A stretch of DNA of 64,000 nucleotides from Pseudorhodoferax soli (GTDB taxonomy: Bacteria; Pseudomonadota; Gammaproteobacteria; Burkholderiales; Burkholderiaceae_C): contig NZ_QPJK01000001.1 in assembly GCF_003337555.1 (NCBI RefSeq), positions 1,385,741 through 1,449,740 on the forward strand. The letters run 5' to 3'. The position numbers and the translations under genes were made by a program. This document shows positions 28,134-36,430 of the stretch, in pieces. The first letter of the stretch is position 1, and each line of letters begins with the position of its first letter. Under the pieces are notes generated by a model. It saw only the letters and a program-made list of their open reading frames with translations, did no database searches and was not told where the DNA came from.

Positions 28134-28888
28134 GCCCCGCCTGCCAGCGCCTGCAGCCGCAGTGCATCGGGTGCCGCGGCGCCCGATGCGGTGTTGTCGA
28201 AGATGCACCAGGGCTCGGCACCGGCCGGCCAGCGCGCGAGTTCGGCCGCCCGCGCCTGCAGCCAGTCGTCGCCATAGGCTGACCAGTAGGTGCGCGGCGA
28301 GCCGTGCCAGCGGTGGTAGACCACGGCACCGGCACCATCCCCGGCCGGCCCCAGCCAGCCGCCAGGGACCGCCGCCGCCGGCCAGCGTGCCGGATCGGCC
28401 GCGACACGGCCGACGCGCCAGCGCACCAGCGAGCGGTCGGCCGCGGCCTCGAACCAGCTCGCATGGCGCGGCTCGCAGACGACCGCACCGTCGAACAGCC
28501 CCGCCAGCAGCCGAAAGAACGTGCCCACCGGCCGGGCTTCGAAGGCCAGCGAGGGCGGCAGCTGGACCAGCAGCACGCCGAGGCGGTCCCCCAAACCCGC
28601 CACCTCGTCGATGAAGCGTTCCAGCGGCGCCCGTGCGGCGCGCAGGCGCAGTTCGTGCGTGATGCTGCGCGGCAGCTTCACCGCGAAGCGAAAGCCCGGC
28701 GGCGTCTGCGCGGCCCAGCGCGCGTAGACCTCGGGCCGGTGGCTGCGGTAGAACGAGGTGTTGATCTCCGCACAGTGCAGCACCCGGGCATAGCGCGCCA
28801 GGTGGCTGCCCTCCCCGGCAAAGCGTTCGGCCACCGCGCGCGGGATGCTCCAGCCCGCCGTGCCGACGCGCAGCGCCGGGCGGCTCAT
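28130..28888 (-). CDS. DUF72 domain protein (YecE-like TIM barrel)
   Basis: A 252-residue protein with VGTAGWSIPR at the start, INTSFYRSHRPEVYARWA, FAVKLPRSITHELRL, LLVQLPPSLAF, EPRHASWF and YHRWHGSPRTYWSAY near the end. These are the landmarks of DUF72/YecE, a TIM-barrel family with several conserved His and Asp residues but no settled activity. The start ATG 28888 overlaps the stop of the glycosylase gene and its stop overlaps DUF3253, so three genes are translationally coupled. This arrangement hints at a role alongside DNA repair, which is inference. Confidence 0.85.
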   Translation of the reverse strand: MSRPALRVGTAGWSIPRAVAERFAGEGSHLARYARVLHCAEINTSFYRSHRPEVYARWAAQTPPGFRFAVKLPRSITHELRLRAARAPLERFIDEVAGLGDRLGVLLVQLPPSLAFEARPVGTFFRLLAGLFDGAVVCEPRHASWFEAAADRSLVRWRVGRVAADPARWPAAAVPGGWLGPAGDGAGAVVYHRWHGSPRTYWSAYGDDWLQARAAELARWPAGAEPWCIFDNTASGAAAPDALRLQALAGGA

Positions 28889-29448
28889 GGAAACCGCCGG
28901 CTGACGAAGCGCGAACCCCGCAGCCCGAAGCGCCAGGGCATCTCCTGCGCCTTGGAGATGCCGATGCGCGGGCCCACCACCACGTCCGCGCGCAGGGCCG
29001 CCGGCCGCAGTTCGAACGGCGCCCGGTCCAGCGGCAGGCCGTCGTGCGCCGGCGTGATGCCCAGTGCCTGGCCCACGCGGCCCGGACCGGCGCACAGCAG
29101 CAGGTCGACGACCGGCCCGCGGCGCGTGCGCATGCGGTCCAGGCCTTCGGTGGGTTCCAGCGCGCGGATCAGCACGCCGGCGCCGTGGCCCGCCTCGCGG
29201 CAGACCAGGTTCAGGCACCAGTGGATGCCGTAGGAGCGGTACACATAGGCATGGCCGGGCGGGCCGAACATGCTGGCGTTGCGTGCATCGGGCCCGCGGT
29301 GGCTGTGCGAGGCCGGATCCTCTGCGTCGTAGGCCTCGGTCTCCACGATGCGGCCGCCGACACCGTCGACGAGCAGCACCGCACCGATCAAGGCGCGGGC
29401 CAGATCGACGGACGAGCCCTGGAAATCGAGAGCGGCAGGAGCAACCAT
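28885..29448 (-). CDS. mpg: DNA-3-methyladenine glycosylase (AAG/MPG family)
   Basis: A 187-residue monofunctional glycosylase of the mammalian AAG type, as short bacterial versions are. GGRIVETEAYDAEDPASHS contains the catalytic Glu, followed by NASMFGPPGHAYVYRSYGIHWCLNLV, which holds the base-flipping Tyr region and the DNA-contacting His. Further landmarks are GVLIRALEP and GPGRVGQALGI. It removes alkylated purines and leaves abasic sites in DNA. It is the first gene of a tightly overlapping three-gene set. No signal peptide is present and the location is cytoplasmic. Confidence 0.92.
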   Translation of the reverse strand: MVAPAALDFQGSSVDLARALIGAVLLVDGVGGRIVETEAYDAEDPASHSHRGPDARNASMFGPPGHAYVYRSYGIHWCLNLVCREAGHGAGVLIRALEPTEGLDRMRTRRGPVVDLLLCAGPGRVGQALGITPAHDGLPLDRAPFELRPAALRADVVVGPRIGISKAQEMPWRFGLRGSRFVSRRFP

Positions 29449-29545
29449 GCAGGCATGCTAAGCACGGCCGGCCGGCATGCGCGTCAGCCGCAGCCGTACA
29501 GCCGCGTCAACGCGGTTCTGCGCCCGGCAGGCCGCAGGCGCTGCA

Positions 29546-29920
29546 TCAAGGCGCGCCGATGCCCGCGGGGTCTGGGTCGGACGACAAGGGTGCGGATGTG
29601 CGCCAGTCGCTTGCCTGCGCCGCGGCGTCCCGGTGGGCCGGCTCTGCCGGGCGGGCCGACGGCGCCCCCGCCCAGCGGCGCAGGCCATCGCGGCCCGATG
29701 CAGCACGGAACAGCAAGGCACCGGCCACCATGGCGTGCAGCACGGCACCCACCCGCGTCTGCGCGCGCAAGGCGCACAGCGCGAAGGCGCCTGCGCCGAG
29801 CAGCGTGGCCGCGTGCTCCTGCGGCGCGCTCTCGCGTGCGTCGTCGTAATCGATGATGTCGCGGACGTGCTGCTTCAAGCCCGTGGCCGAGCCGGTGGCG
29901 TGGTCGAACGTGTCTGGCAT
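29546..29920 (-). CDS. Hypothetical small membrane-associated protein
   Basis: A 124-residue protein that I cannot assign. From ATG 29920 (preceded by GGGAGACCACCAC) it begins MPDTFDHATGSATGLKQHVRD, followed by a hydrophobic stretch TLLGAGAFALCALRA and a second, VLHAMVAGALLFRAASGRDGL, then a polar tail. Two short membrane helices are likely, with the acidic N terminus in the cytoplasm. The frame extends upstream without a start signal. It stands alone, 97 bp upstream of the glycosylase gene on the same strand and divergent from the haem-oxygenase-like gene. Confidence 0.5.
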   Translation of the reverse strand: MPDTFDHATGSATGLKQHVRDIIDYDDARESAPQEHAATLLGAGAFALCALRAQTRVGAVLHAMVAGALLFRAASGRDGLRRWAGAPSARPAEPAHRDAAAQASDWRTSAPLSSDPDPAGIGAP

Positions 29921-30156
29921 GTGGTGGTCTCCCGGTTGGCCACCACTGTGGGCGCCCGCACGCGCGCCAACAGGCCGCCAGGCGGCCGTCGAGCCGTCGG
30001 AGAACATGCCGTCCCGGCCTGCGTGCATGGCCGGCACGCGGCAACCGCCATCAAGCCTGCGTCGGACACGAGACGCCGGCGCACCGGATGCCGTCCCACG
30101 TCCACACGTGGCAACGCCTGCGGTCTATCGCTTGCGGCATTGGGCAAGGTGGAGCC

Positions 30157-31614
30157 ATGCATTCCACCCCTACATCCGCCCTGCCCGCGCCGACCAGCGC
30201 CAGCGCAGCCACTGCAACCACTCCAGCCGCAACGCCACGCCAGGCCTACCCGTGCTCGGACGACCGCTACCCCGCCAGCATCGGCCTTGCCATGGCACCG
30301 CCGCGTGCCAGCTCGTACCGGGCGCTCTACGAGGAGCTCGTCAACCCGGCCACCGAGCGGCTGGTGGCACAGCGTCGCTCTCTGGCGCTGCTGCGCGACG
30401 CGCTGGACGCCGTGGCAAGCCAGGCGGACGACCTGCCGGCCTCGCCCGAGGGCCTGGTCGACTGGATGACGGCTTCGGCCAGGAAGGCCACCGATGCCTA
30501 CCAGGACTACCTGGACCAACGGCGCGCCGGCGCACCGCGCCGCTTTTTCTCCAGCCGCACGCACGCGCTGTACTTCCTGCAGGCCGTGGCCCCGACCAAG
30601 CTGGTCGACGGCTCCTGGCTGTTCGGCTGCATGCGCCATGCGCGGGACCCGCGCATGGCGGGCCTCGCGCAGACCTACCTCGAAGAGCTCGGCAACGGGG
30701 ACCCGGGCAAAAACCACGTGCTGCTGTACCGCGAACTGCTGCGCGCGCACGGGCTGAACGAAGGCACGCACCTTGGCGACGAGCACTTCGAGCAAGGCAC
30801 CATCCAGCTGGCACTGGGACACACGACCGAGCAGCTGCTGCCCGAGGTGATCGGCTTCAACCTGGGCTACGAGCAGCTGCCGTTGCATCTGCTGGTCACC
30901 GCCTATGAGCTCAACGAACTCGGGCTGGACCCTTACTATTTCACGCTGCATGTCACGGTGGACAACGCCGACAGCGGCCACGCGCGCAAGGCCATCGACG
31001 CGGTGGCGCTGAACGCCGCGCGCTTCGCGGACGCCCCGCGCTACTGGGAACGCGTGCGCCAGGGCTACCGGCTCAACGACCTGGGCCTGGGCACGGCCAG
31101 CGTCATCTCCGGCTTCGACCTCGATGCCGAGGTGCTGCGCATCTTCATGGCCAAGAGCGTGGCGGGGGCCGGCGCGCATTCGGACTACTGCCGGATCGAG
31201 GGCCGCACCGTCAACGCCTGGCTCAGCGATCCAGAGCAGGTCGGCGAGTTCCTGCAGGCCCTGGTGCGCAAGGGCTGGATCGTGCCGGGTGCAGACCCGG
31301 CGCAAAGCCGCTTCTGGCAGCTGCTGGTGGGCGAACGTGCCGAGATGTTCGGCGTGTTCAGCGACTATGAATTGCAGGCCCTGTTCGACTGGATGCGCGG
31401 GCCCGCCGCCGCGGACGGCCGGCGCTATGACACGCCGGCGCACGGCCCGGCACGCGCACCGAGCTTCCGCGCGGCGCAACGCCTGCGCGCCAAGGCCGGT
31501 GCGGACGTTCCGCAGCCGCAGGACGCAGCGCCAACCCTGTTGGCGCCGGGCGCGCACTGGACGCCGCAGGGGCTGGACGCCACGCGCGCCCTCGTCGCCA
31601 GCCTGCGTGGCTGA
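30157..31614 (+). CDS. Haem-oxygenase-like iron-containing redox enzyme family protein
   Basis: A 485-residue cytoplasmic protein. After a low-complexity Ala/Pro/Thr N terminus of about 30 residues, it is mainly helical: SSRTHALYFLQAVAPTKLVDGSWL, GLAQTYLEELGNGDPGKNHVLLYRELL, LLVTAYELNELGLDPYYFTLHVTVDNADSGHARKA-like segments. The spaced Glu and His residues and the VDNADSGHA segment are typical of haem-oxygenase-like diiron oxidases/oxygenases, which use iron without haem. Reaction and substrate are unknown. The start follows GGTGGAGCC. It has no operon partner. Confidence 0.7.
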   Translation: MHSTPTSALPAPTSASAATATTPAATPRQAYPCSDDRYPASIGLAMAPPRASSYRALYEELVNPATERLVAQRRSLALLRDALDAVASQADDLPASPEGLVDWMTASARKATDAYQDYLDQRRAGAPRRFFSSRTHALYFLQAVAPTKLVDGSWLFGCMRHARDPRMAGLAQTYLEELGNGDPGKNHVLLYRELLRAHGLNEGTHLGDEHFEQGTIQLALGHTTEQLLPEVIGFNLGYEQLPLHLLVTAYELNELGLDPYYFTLHVTVDNADSGHARKAIDAVALNAARFADAPRYWERVRQGYRLNDLGLGTASVISGFDLDAEVLRIFMAKSVAGAGAHSDYCRIEGRTVNAWLSDPEQVGEFLQALVRKGWIVPGADPAQSRFWQLLVGERAEMFGVFSDYELQALFDWMRGPAAADGRRYDTPAHGPARAPSFRAAQRLRAKAGADVPQPQDAAPTLLAPGAHWTPQGLDATRALVASLRG

Positions 31615-31642
31615 GGCCGCCCCGCGGCTGAGGCCGCCCCGC
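31609..31642. repeat. 17-bp tandem duplication at a stop codon
   Basis: Two perfect copies of GGCTGAGGCCGCCCCGC (31609-31625 and 31626-31642). The first copy contains the TGA of the haem-oxygenase-like gene, so the second is untranslated. A third partial copy (GGCTG) follows. It is probably a slippage duplication with no clear function. Confidence 0.8.
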
Positions 31643-31697
31643 GGCTGCGCGCGACGGCCAGGCCGCGGCCCTGCCATCGCGCGGGCCCGAGGCGGGC

Positions 31698-32588
31698 TCA
31701 GCTGCCCTGCACCACCGCGTCGCGGAAGTCGGTGCACACCGGCGACAGGTAGCCTGCCGCGCGCCAGAACACGCCCAGTTCACGCCGCCACAGCAGCGCG
31801 TCGCCCGGCAGCGCCACCAGGCCGTGGCCTTCGGGCTGCAGCAGCAGCTGCGCCGGCATGATGCCCAGCAGATCCGACTGGCGCAGTAGATCGGCGAAGG
31901 CCGAAGGCGAGGCCGTGCTCTCCACGGCCACGCGCGGTGGCGGCAGGCCGGCCTCGGTGAAGCGCTCGTCCAGCCACTGGCGCAGGTAGAGCGAACTGGC
32001 CGGCAGCGCCCAGCGTTCGGCGGTCAGGTCTTCCAGCGTGTGCAGGCTGGCGCGGCGCGGGTGCTTGGCACGCAGCGTGACGCGCAGGTCCAGCGGGCCG
32101 AGCGGGTGCCACGCCAGGTCGCGCGGCACGCGGTCGGGCCGCGCGGCCAGCACCAGGTCGACCTCGGCGCGCTGCAGCAGCGCCAGCAGCCGCGCGCTCA
32201 GGTGCGTCTCGATGCTGAAGTGCGCCAGCGGCCGCTGCGCGACGAAGCGCGCCAGCAGCGGCGACAGCAGCGTGGACATCAGGTAGGGCAGCACGCCCAC
32301 GCGCACCGCGCCGGCACGCGCCTGGCGCTGCTCGGCCAGGTCGCCTTGCAAATCGCCCATGGCCAGCAGCACGCGCTGCGCATGCGACTGCAAACTGATG
32401 CCGGCCTGCGTCAGCGCCACGCCGTGGCCGCTGCGCTCCACCAGGCGCAGGCCGGATGCGGCTTCGAGCCGCGCCAGCGTCTTGGACAGCGCCGACTGCG
32501 TGACACCGCAGGCATCCGCCGCACGGTGCAGGTTGCCGTGCGCGGCCAGCGTCAGGAACGCCTGCAGGTCTTCCAGCCGCATCCGCAT
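31698..32588 (-). CDS. LysR-family regulator of the Bug/oxidoreductase/CoA-transferase operon
   Basis: A 296-residue LysR protein. The helix-turn-helix is at about residues 3-62 (AHGNLHRAADACGVTQSALS). The effector domain has VRVGVLPYLMSTLLSPLLARF and SDLLGIMPAQLLL. ATG 32588 or the second ATG at 32582 could start translation; both keep the fold intact. It is divergent from the Bug gene across 149 bp holding a clear ATTCC-N11-GGAAT site. The effector is probably the carboxylate bound by that Bug protein or its CoA ester, by analogy with similarly placed LysR genes. Confidence 0.88.
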   Translation of the reverse strand: MRMRLEDLQAFLTLAAHGNLHRAADACGVTQSALSKTLARLEAASGLRLVERSGHGVALTQAGISLQSHAQRVLLAMGDLQGDLAEQRQARAGAVRVGVLPYLMSTLLSPLLARFVAQRPLAHFSIETHLSARLLALLQRAEVDLVLAARPDRVPRDLAWHPLGPLDLRVTLRAKHPRRASLHTLEDLTAERWALPASSLYLRQWLDERFTEAGLPPPRVAVESTASPSAFADLLRQSDLLGIMPAQLLLQPEGHGLVALPGDALLWRRELGVFWRAAGYLSPVCTDFRDAVVQGS

Positions 32589-32613
32589 CCTTCGCGCGTG
32601 GGGCCAGCCGCAG

Positions 32614-32634
32614 ATTCCCGGCGGGCATCGGAAT
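32614..32634. promoter_or_regulatory. LysR-type operator, ATTCC-N11-GGAAT
   Basis: Perfect 5-bp inverted arms ATTCC (32614-32618) and GGAAT (32630-32634) separated by exactly 11 bases, the T-N11-A geometry of LysR recognition sites. It begins 26 bp upstream of the regulator start and ends 104 bp before the Bug start, a normal place for autorepression and distal activation. Confidence 0.6.
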
Positions 32635-32737
32635 GGGCCCGGCAGGAATCCCGCCGGACCGGGGCGCGATCCTAAACTGCCCCGCAAGCGCGCAGCCCGG
32701 GCAACGGCCGCCGCACAGACACCAAGGAGACAACGAC

Positions 32738-33739
32738 ATGCCAACCATCGCCCTGCGGCGCCGCCGCACCTGTTTCTTGCTTTGCGCGATGCACGCCACC
32801 GTGCTGCTGGCGCTGCCGGCCGCGCACGCGCAGGAAGCCGAGCGCTACCCCAGCAAGCCGCTGACCATCGTCGTGCCCTCGGTGGCCGGCAACGTCAACG
32901 ACGCCGTGGCCCGGCTGCTGGGGCAGGAGCTGACCCGCGCCTGGGGCCAGCCCGTCATCGTCGACAACAAACCCGGTGCCGGCACCACCACGGGCACCCG
33001 CTTCGTGGCCCAGGCGCCCAAGGACGGCTACACCGCGCTGCTGACCTTCACGGCCCATGTGCAGAACCCGCCGCTGTTCCCCAACATCGGCTACGACCCG
33101 GTGAAGGACTTCACGGCCGTCAGCGAAGTGGCGGCCTCGTCGACCATCCTGGCGGTGTCGCCCGACTTCCCGGCGCGCACGCTGCCCGAACTCGTCAAAC
33201 TCGTGAAGGCCAACCCGGGCAAGTACCCGTACGGCTCCTACGGCATGGGCACGACCGGCCACATCCTGGGCGAACTCTTCAAGCGCGAGGCCGGGCTGGA
33301 GATGCAGCACGTGCCCTACAAGGGCGGCGCGCCGCTGGCCACCGACCTGGCCGCCGGCCATGTGAAGATCGGCCTGATCGCCGTGGGCACGGCCAAGCCG
33401 CTGCTGCAAAGCGGCAAGCTGATCCCGGTGGCCATGGCCGGGGCGCAGCGCTCGGCACTGCTGCCGGACGTGCCGACCTTCCTGGAAAGCGGCTACAAGG
33501 GCTTCGAACCCGACGCCTGGATGGGCCTCTTGATGCCGGCCGGTGTGCCGCCGGAGCGCGCGGCCGCGCTGTCGAAGGAGGTGGCGCGCATCGTGCGGCT
33601 GCCCGAGATCGACAAGCGCATGCGCGAGCTGAACCTGGTGCCCATCGGCAACACGCCGCAGGAGTTCGACGCCGTGCTGCGCGGCGACTTGGACAAATGG
33701 TCGCGCTTCGTGCGCGAGCTCGACATCAAGATCGAATGA
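32738..33739 (+). CDS. Bug/TctC-family periplasmic solute-binding protein
   Basis: A 333-residue protein with an Arg-rich N terminus (ALRRRRT), a hydrophobic segment and cleavage near AHAQE. The mature part has LTIVVPSVAGNVNDAVARLLGQEL (the usual PPGG loop is altered to PSVAGN), VDNKPGAGTTTGTRFVA, MQHVPYKGGAPLATDLAAG and PAGVPPERAAAL. AAGGAGACAACGAC precedes the start. The change in the first ligand-binding loop suggests a ligand different from that of the other two Bug proteins here. Its stop codon overlaps the next ATG, so ligand binding and the downstream enzymes are co-expressed. Confidence 0.9.
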   Translation: MPTIALRRRRTCFLLCAMHATVLLALPAAHAQEAERYPSKPLTIVVPSVAGNVNDAVARLLGQELTRAWGQPVIVDNKPGAGTTTGTRFVAQAPKDGYTALLTFTAHVQNPPLFPNIGYDPVKDFTAVSEVAASSTILAVSPDFPARTLPELVKLVKANPGKYPYGSYGMGTTGHILGELFKREAGLEMQHVPYKGGAPLATDLAAGHVKIGLIAVGTAKPLLQSGKLIPVAMAGAQRSALLPDVPTFLESGYKGFEPDAWMGLLMPAGVPPERAAALSKEVARIVRLPEIDKRMRELNLVPIGNTPQEFDAVLRGDLDKWSRFVRELDIKIE

Positions 33740-34764
33740 CCTCCTCGACCTCCTCGACCTCCTCGACCTACACGGGCCTGCTCTGCACGCGCTTCGGCCA
33801 ATGGAGCGAACTCGCCCTCACCCAGCTGCCGCGCCCGCCGTTGGCCGCGGGCCAGGTGCGGCTGCGCGTGCGCCATGCTGGCGTGGGCTTTGCCGTCAGC
33901 CTGTTCGTGGCGGGCAAGTACCAGCGCAAGCCGCCGCTGCCGTTCACGCCCGGCACCGAGGCCGCGGGCGAGGTGCTGGAGGTGGCGCCCGACGTGGCCC
34001 GGCTGCAGCCCGGCCAGCGCGTGATCGCGGCGCTGGACTGGGGCGCGTTCGCCGAAGAGGTGGTGATCGCGGCCGACACGGTCTACCCGTTGCCCGACGC
34101 CGTGCCGCTGGCCAAAGCCGCGGCGCTGCCGATCACCTACGGCACGACCTGGGCAGCACTGCAATGGCGCGCCGCGCTGCAACCGGGCGAGACCCTGCTC
34201 GTGCACGGCGCCGCCGGCGCGCTGGGCATGGCGGCCGTGCAGATCGGCCGCCTGATGGGTGCGCAGGTCATCGCGACGGCCAGCACGCCCGCCAAGCGCG
34301 CGGCCGCGCTGGCGCTGGGCGCGCACCATGCGCTGGCCGGCGATGCCGAGACCCTGGCGGCCGCCGTCAAGGCGGTCTGCCCGCGTGGCGCCGACGTGGT
34401 GTTCGACCCCGTGGGCGGCGCGCTGTTCGACGCCTCGCTGCGCTGCACCGCGCCCGAGGCGCGCATCCTCAGCATCGGCTACGCCAGCGGCACCATTCCG
34501 AGCGCACCGGCCAACCTGCTGCTGGTCAAGAACTTGAGCGTGATCGGCTTCAACTACGGCTACTACATCGGCTGGGGCCTGACCGACGAGCGCCGCCGCT
34601 ACGCGCCCAAGGTGCAGCCGCTGGTCGCAGACCTGCTGGCGGCCGTGGCCGAGGGCCGCATGGCGCTGCCGCAGACCCAGCATTTCCCACTGGCCGACTG
34701 GCATGCGGCGCTGGACACCACGCTGTCGCGCCGCGCCATCGGCAAGGTCATCCTCGACATCTGA
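33736..34764 (+). CDS. NADPH:quinone-oxidoreductase-like MDR family protein
   Basis: A 342-residue medium-chain reductase without the catalytic or structural zinc cysteines, as in quinone oxidoreductases and some enoyl-CoA reductases. The landmarks are PFTPGTEAAGEVLEVAPDV, ITYGTTWAALQWRA, the nucleotide loop VHGAAGALGMAAVQIGRLMGA and VFDPVGGALFDASLRC. Translation starts in an ATGA overlap with the Bug gene, and its own stop overlaps the CoA-transferase ATG by one base. Codons 2-12 are a Thr/Ser run made by a 9-bp repeat, an unusual leader that adds a flexible tail. It may reduce an enoyl-CoA or enone intermediate. Confidence 0.85.
   Translation: MTSSTSSTSSTYTGLLCTRFGQWSELALTQLPRPPLAAGQVRLRVRHAGVGFAVSLFVAGKYQRKPPLPFTPGTEAAGEVLEVAPDVARLQPGQRVIAALDWGAFAEEVVIAADTVYPLPDAVPLAKAAALPITYGTTWAALQWRAALQPGETLLVHGAAGALGMAAVQIGRLMGAQVIATASTPAKRAAALALGAHHALAGDAETLAAAVKAVCPRGADVVFDPVGGALFDASLRCTAPEARILSIGYASGTIPSAPANLLLVKNLSVIGFNYGYYIGWGLTDERRRYAPKVQPLVADLLAAVAEGRMALPQTQHFPLADWHAALDTTLSRRAIGKVILDI
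33740..33766 (+). repeat. Three tandem copies of a 9-bp unit at the start of the oxidoreductase gene
   Basis: CCTCCTCGA is repeated three times in a row, starting immediately after the ATGA overlap. The unit keeps the reading frame (Ser-Ser-Thr), so changes in copy number would alter only the length of the N-terminal Ser/Thr tail. Confidence 0.85.
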
Positions 34765-35930
34765 TGCACCACAACGACGAAGACCTGCCGCTGCACGGCC
34801 TGACCGTGCTCGATCTCTCCCAGGGCATCGCCGGCCCGCACTGCGGCCTGCTGCTGCGCCAGCAGGGCGCGCGCGTGATCAAGGTGGAGCCGCCGCACGG
34901 CGACTGGAGCCGCCAGATGGGCCGCGCGCGCGCCGGCCACACGGCCATCTCGGTCGCCTACAACCTCGGCAAGGAAAGCGTGGTGCTGGACACGCGCACC
35001 GAGCCCGGCCGCGCCGCGTTGCGCCGCCTCGCCACGCAGGCCGACGTGGTGGTGCAGAACTACCGCCCCGGCGTGGTCGAGCGCATGGGCGTGGGCCATG
35101 CCGAATTGGCGGCGCTGCGGCCGGGCCTGGTCTACGTGTCGATCTCCGGCCATGGCGCGACCGGCCCCGACGCGCAGCTGCCGGCCCTGGACACCACCAT
35201 GCAGGCCGCCACCGGCCTCATGCACCTGAACCGCGACGCCACGGGCACGCCGCGCCGCATCGGCCTGTTCCTGGTCGACATCGCGACCGGGCTGCAGGCC
35301 GCGCAGAACGCCATGGCCGCGCTCGTGCGCGCTGCGCGCACCGGCCAGGGCCGCCATGTGCAGGTCTCGATGCTGGAGACGGCCGCCGCGCTGCAGAGCT
35401 ACGTGGTGCTGGACGCCGCGATGTTCCCGCAGGCCGAGGCCGCGGCCTTCAACGTGCCGACCGGGCTGTTCCGCGCCAGCGACGGCCACCTCTACGTGAG
35501 CATGCTCGACGACGCCATGTTCCGCCGCCTGGCCGAGGCGCTGGACCGCCACGACTGGCTGGCCGATCCGGCCCTGGCCACGAGCGCGGGCCGCATCCCG
35601 CGCGCGTTGGAGCTCAACGGGGCACTGGCCAACCAGCTCGCCACGCAGACGGTGGCCGATTGGGAGGCCCTGCTGCGCCGCCACGACGTGCTGCACGCAC
35701 GCGCCGCGCGCCCGCAAGACCTGCCGCAGAGCCCGCAGGCGCGCCATGCCGGCGTGTTCGCGCCGCTCGAGGTGCCGGGGCTGGGCACGCTGGACTGGCC
35801 CAACATGCCGGGCCAGGCCGGGCGTGCGCCGCATGGCGATGCGCCGCTGCTGGGCCAGCACACACAGGCGGTGCTGGCGGAGTTCGGCATCGCACCCGCA
35901 GCAGGCCAGGGCGCCGCAGCCCCGGGCTGA
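34764..35930 (+). CDS. CaiB/BaiF (class III) CoA-transferase
   Basis: A 388-residue enzyme with LHGLTVLDLSQGIAGPHCGLLLRQQGARVIKVEPP-type N terminus (residues 10-45). It continues with GDWSRQMG, YNLGKESVVLDTRT, VQNYRPGVVERMGVGH and FLVDIATGLQAAQNAMAALV, whose Asp is the expected acyl carrier. It belongs to a different branch from the copy at 25134. The start is a TGATG overlap with the oxidoreductase. It is the third gene of the Bug-MDR-CoA-transferase operon and probably activates the acid recognised by that Bug protein. Two strong hairpins follow its stop. Confidence 0.9.
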   Translation: MHHNDEDLPLHGLTVLDLSQGIAGPHCGLLLRQQGARVIKVEPPHGDWSRQMGRARAGHTAISVAYNLGKESVVLDTRTEPGRAALRRLATQADVVVQNYRPGVVERMGVGHAELAALRPGLVYVSISGHGATGPDAQLPALDTTMQAATGLMHLNRDATGTPRRIGLFLVDIATGLQAAQNAMAALVRAARTGQGRHVQVSMLETAAALQSYVVLDAAMFPQAEAAAFNVPTGLFRASDGHLYVSMLDDAMFRRLAEALDRHDWLADPALATSAGRIPRALELNGALANQLATQTVADWEALLRRHDVLHARAARPQDLPQSPQARHAGVFAPLEVPGLGTLDWPNMPGQAGRAPHGDAPLLGQHTQAVLAEFGIAPAAGQGAAAPG

Positions 35931-35935
35931 ACCGC

Positions 35936-35984
35936 GGCCGTGCGGCGCGCACGGCCCGTGGTGGCGCGCCTGGCACGCGCCACC
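35936..35984. terminator. Two tandem GC-rich hairpins after the CoA-transferase operon
   Basis: The first is GGCCGTGCG-GCG-CGCACGGCC (35936-35956). The second is GGTGGCGCG, a 7-base loop, and CGCGCCACC (35960-35984). Both have perfect 9-bp stems. There is no T tract, so classical intrinsic termination is uncertain; they could stall polymerase or protect the 3' end of the mRNA. Confidence 0.45.
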
Positions 35985-36061
35985 TGGCCCCGGGCGAGAA
36001 TCCGGTCGCGCGCGCCGCGACGGGCGCCGCACACCGTCCGCCACCCCGTTGAGGCCTCCAG

Positions 36062-36400
36062 ATGCCGACCCTCCGCCGCGCTTCGGCGCTTTTCCTTGGC
36101 GCCGCCGCGCTCGTGCTGGGCGGTTGCGGCAACGAGGCCGGCGGCGCGGCGCAACTGGCCCAGGACCGCGGCTGCATGCGCTGCCATGGCATGGTGACGA
36201 AGTTCGTCGGGCCGGGCTTCCAGCAGGTGGCCGACCGCTACCGCGGCGATGCCACGGCCGCCGCGCGGCTCAGCGCGAAGATCGTGCAGGGCAGCGTGGG
36301 GACCTGGGGCAATGTCATCATGCCCCGCCAGCCACAGGTCAGCGCGGCCGAGGCCAGGGCGCTGGCCGAATGGATCCTGGCCCGGCCTTCCACGGACTGA
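36062..36400 (+). CDS. Small c-type cytochrome, probable lipoprotein
   Basis: A 112-residue class I cytochrome c. The lipobox LVLGGC (Cys22) predicts membrane anchoring after export. The haem motif is CMRCH (residues 38-42), and the distal Met ligand is probably in NVIMPRQPQVS. The size and the GPGFQQVADRYRGD segment fit the c551/c552-like group of electron carriers. It lies alone between the CoA-transferase operon and the convergent VWA gene, so its redox partner is unknown. The ATG at 36062 gives a proper signal peptide. Confidence 0.88.
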   Translation: MPTLRRASALFLGAAALVLGGCGNEAGGAAQLAQDRGCMRCHGMVTKFVGPGFQQVADRYRGDATAAARLSAKIVQGSVGTWGNVIMPRQPQVSAAEARALAEWILARPSTD

Positions 36401-36430
36401 GCGCGCAGACCCTGGTGCACGCGCGGCCGC

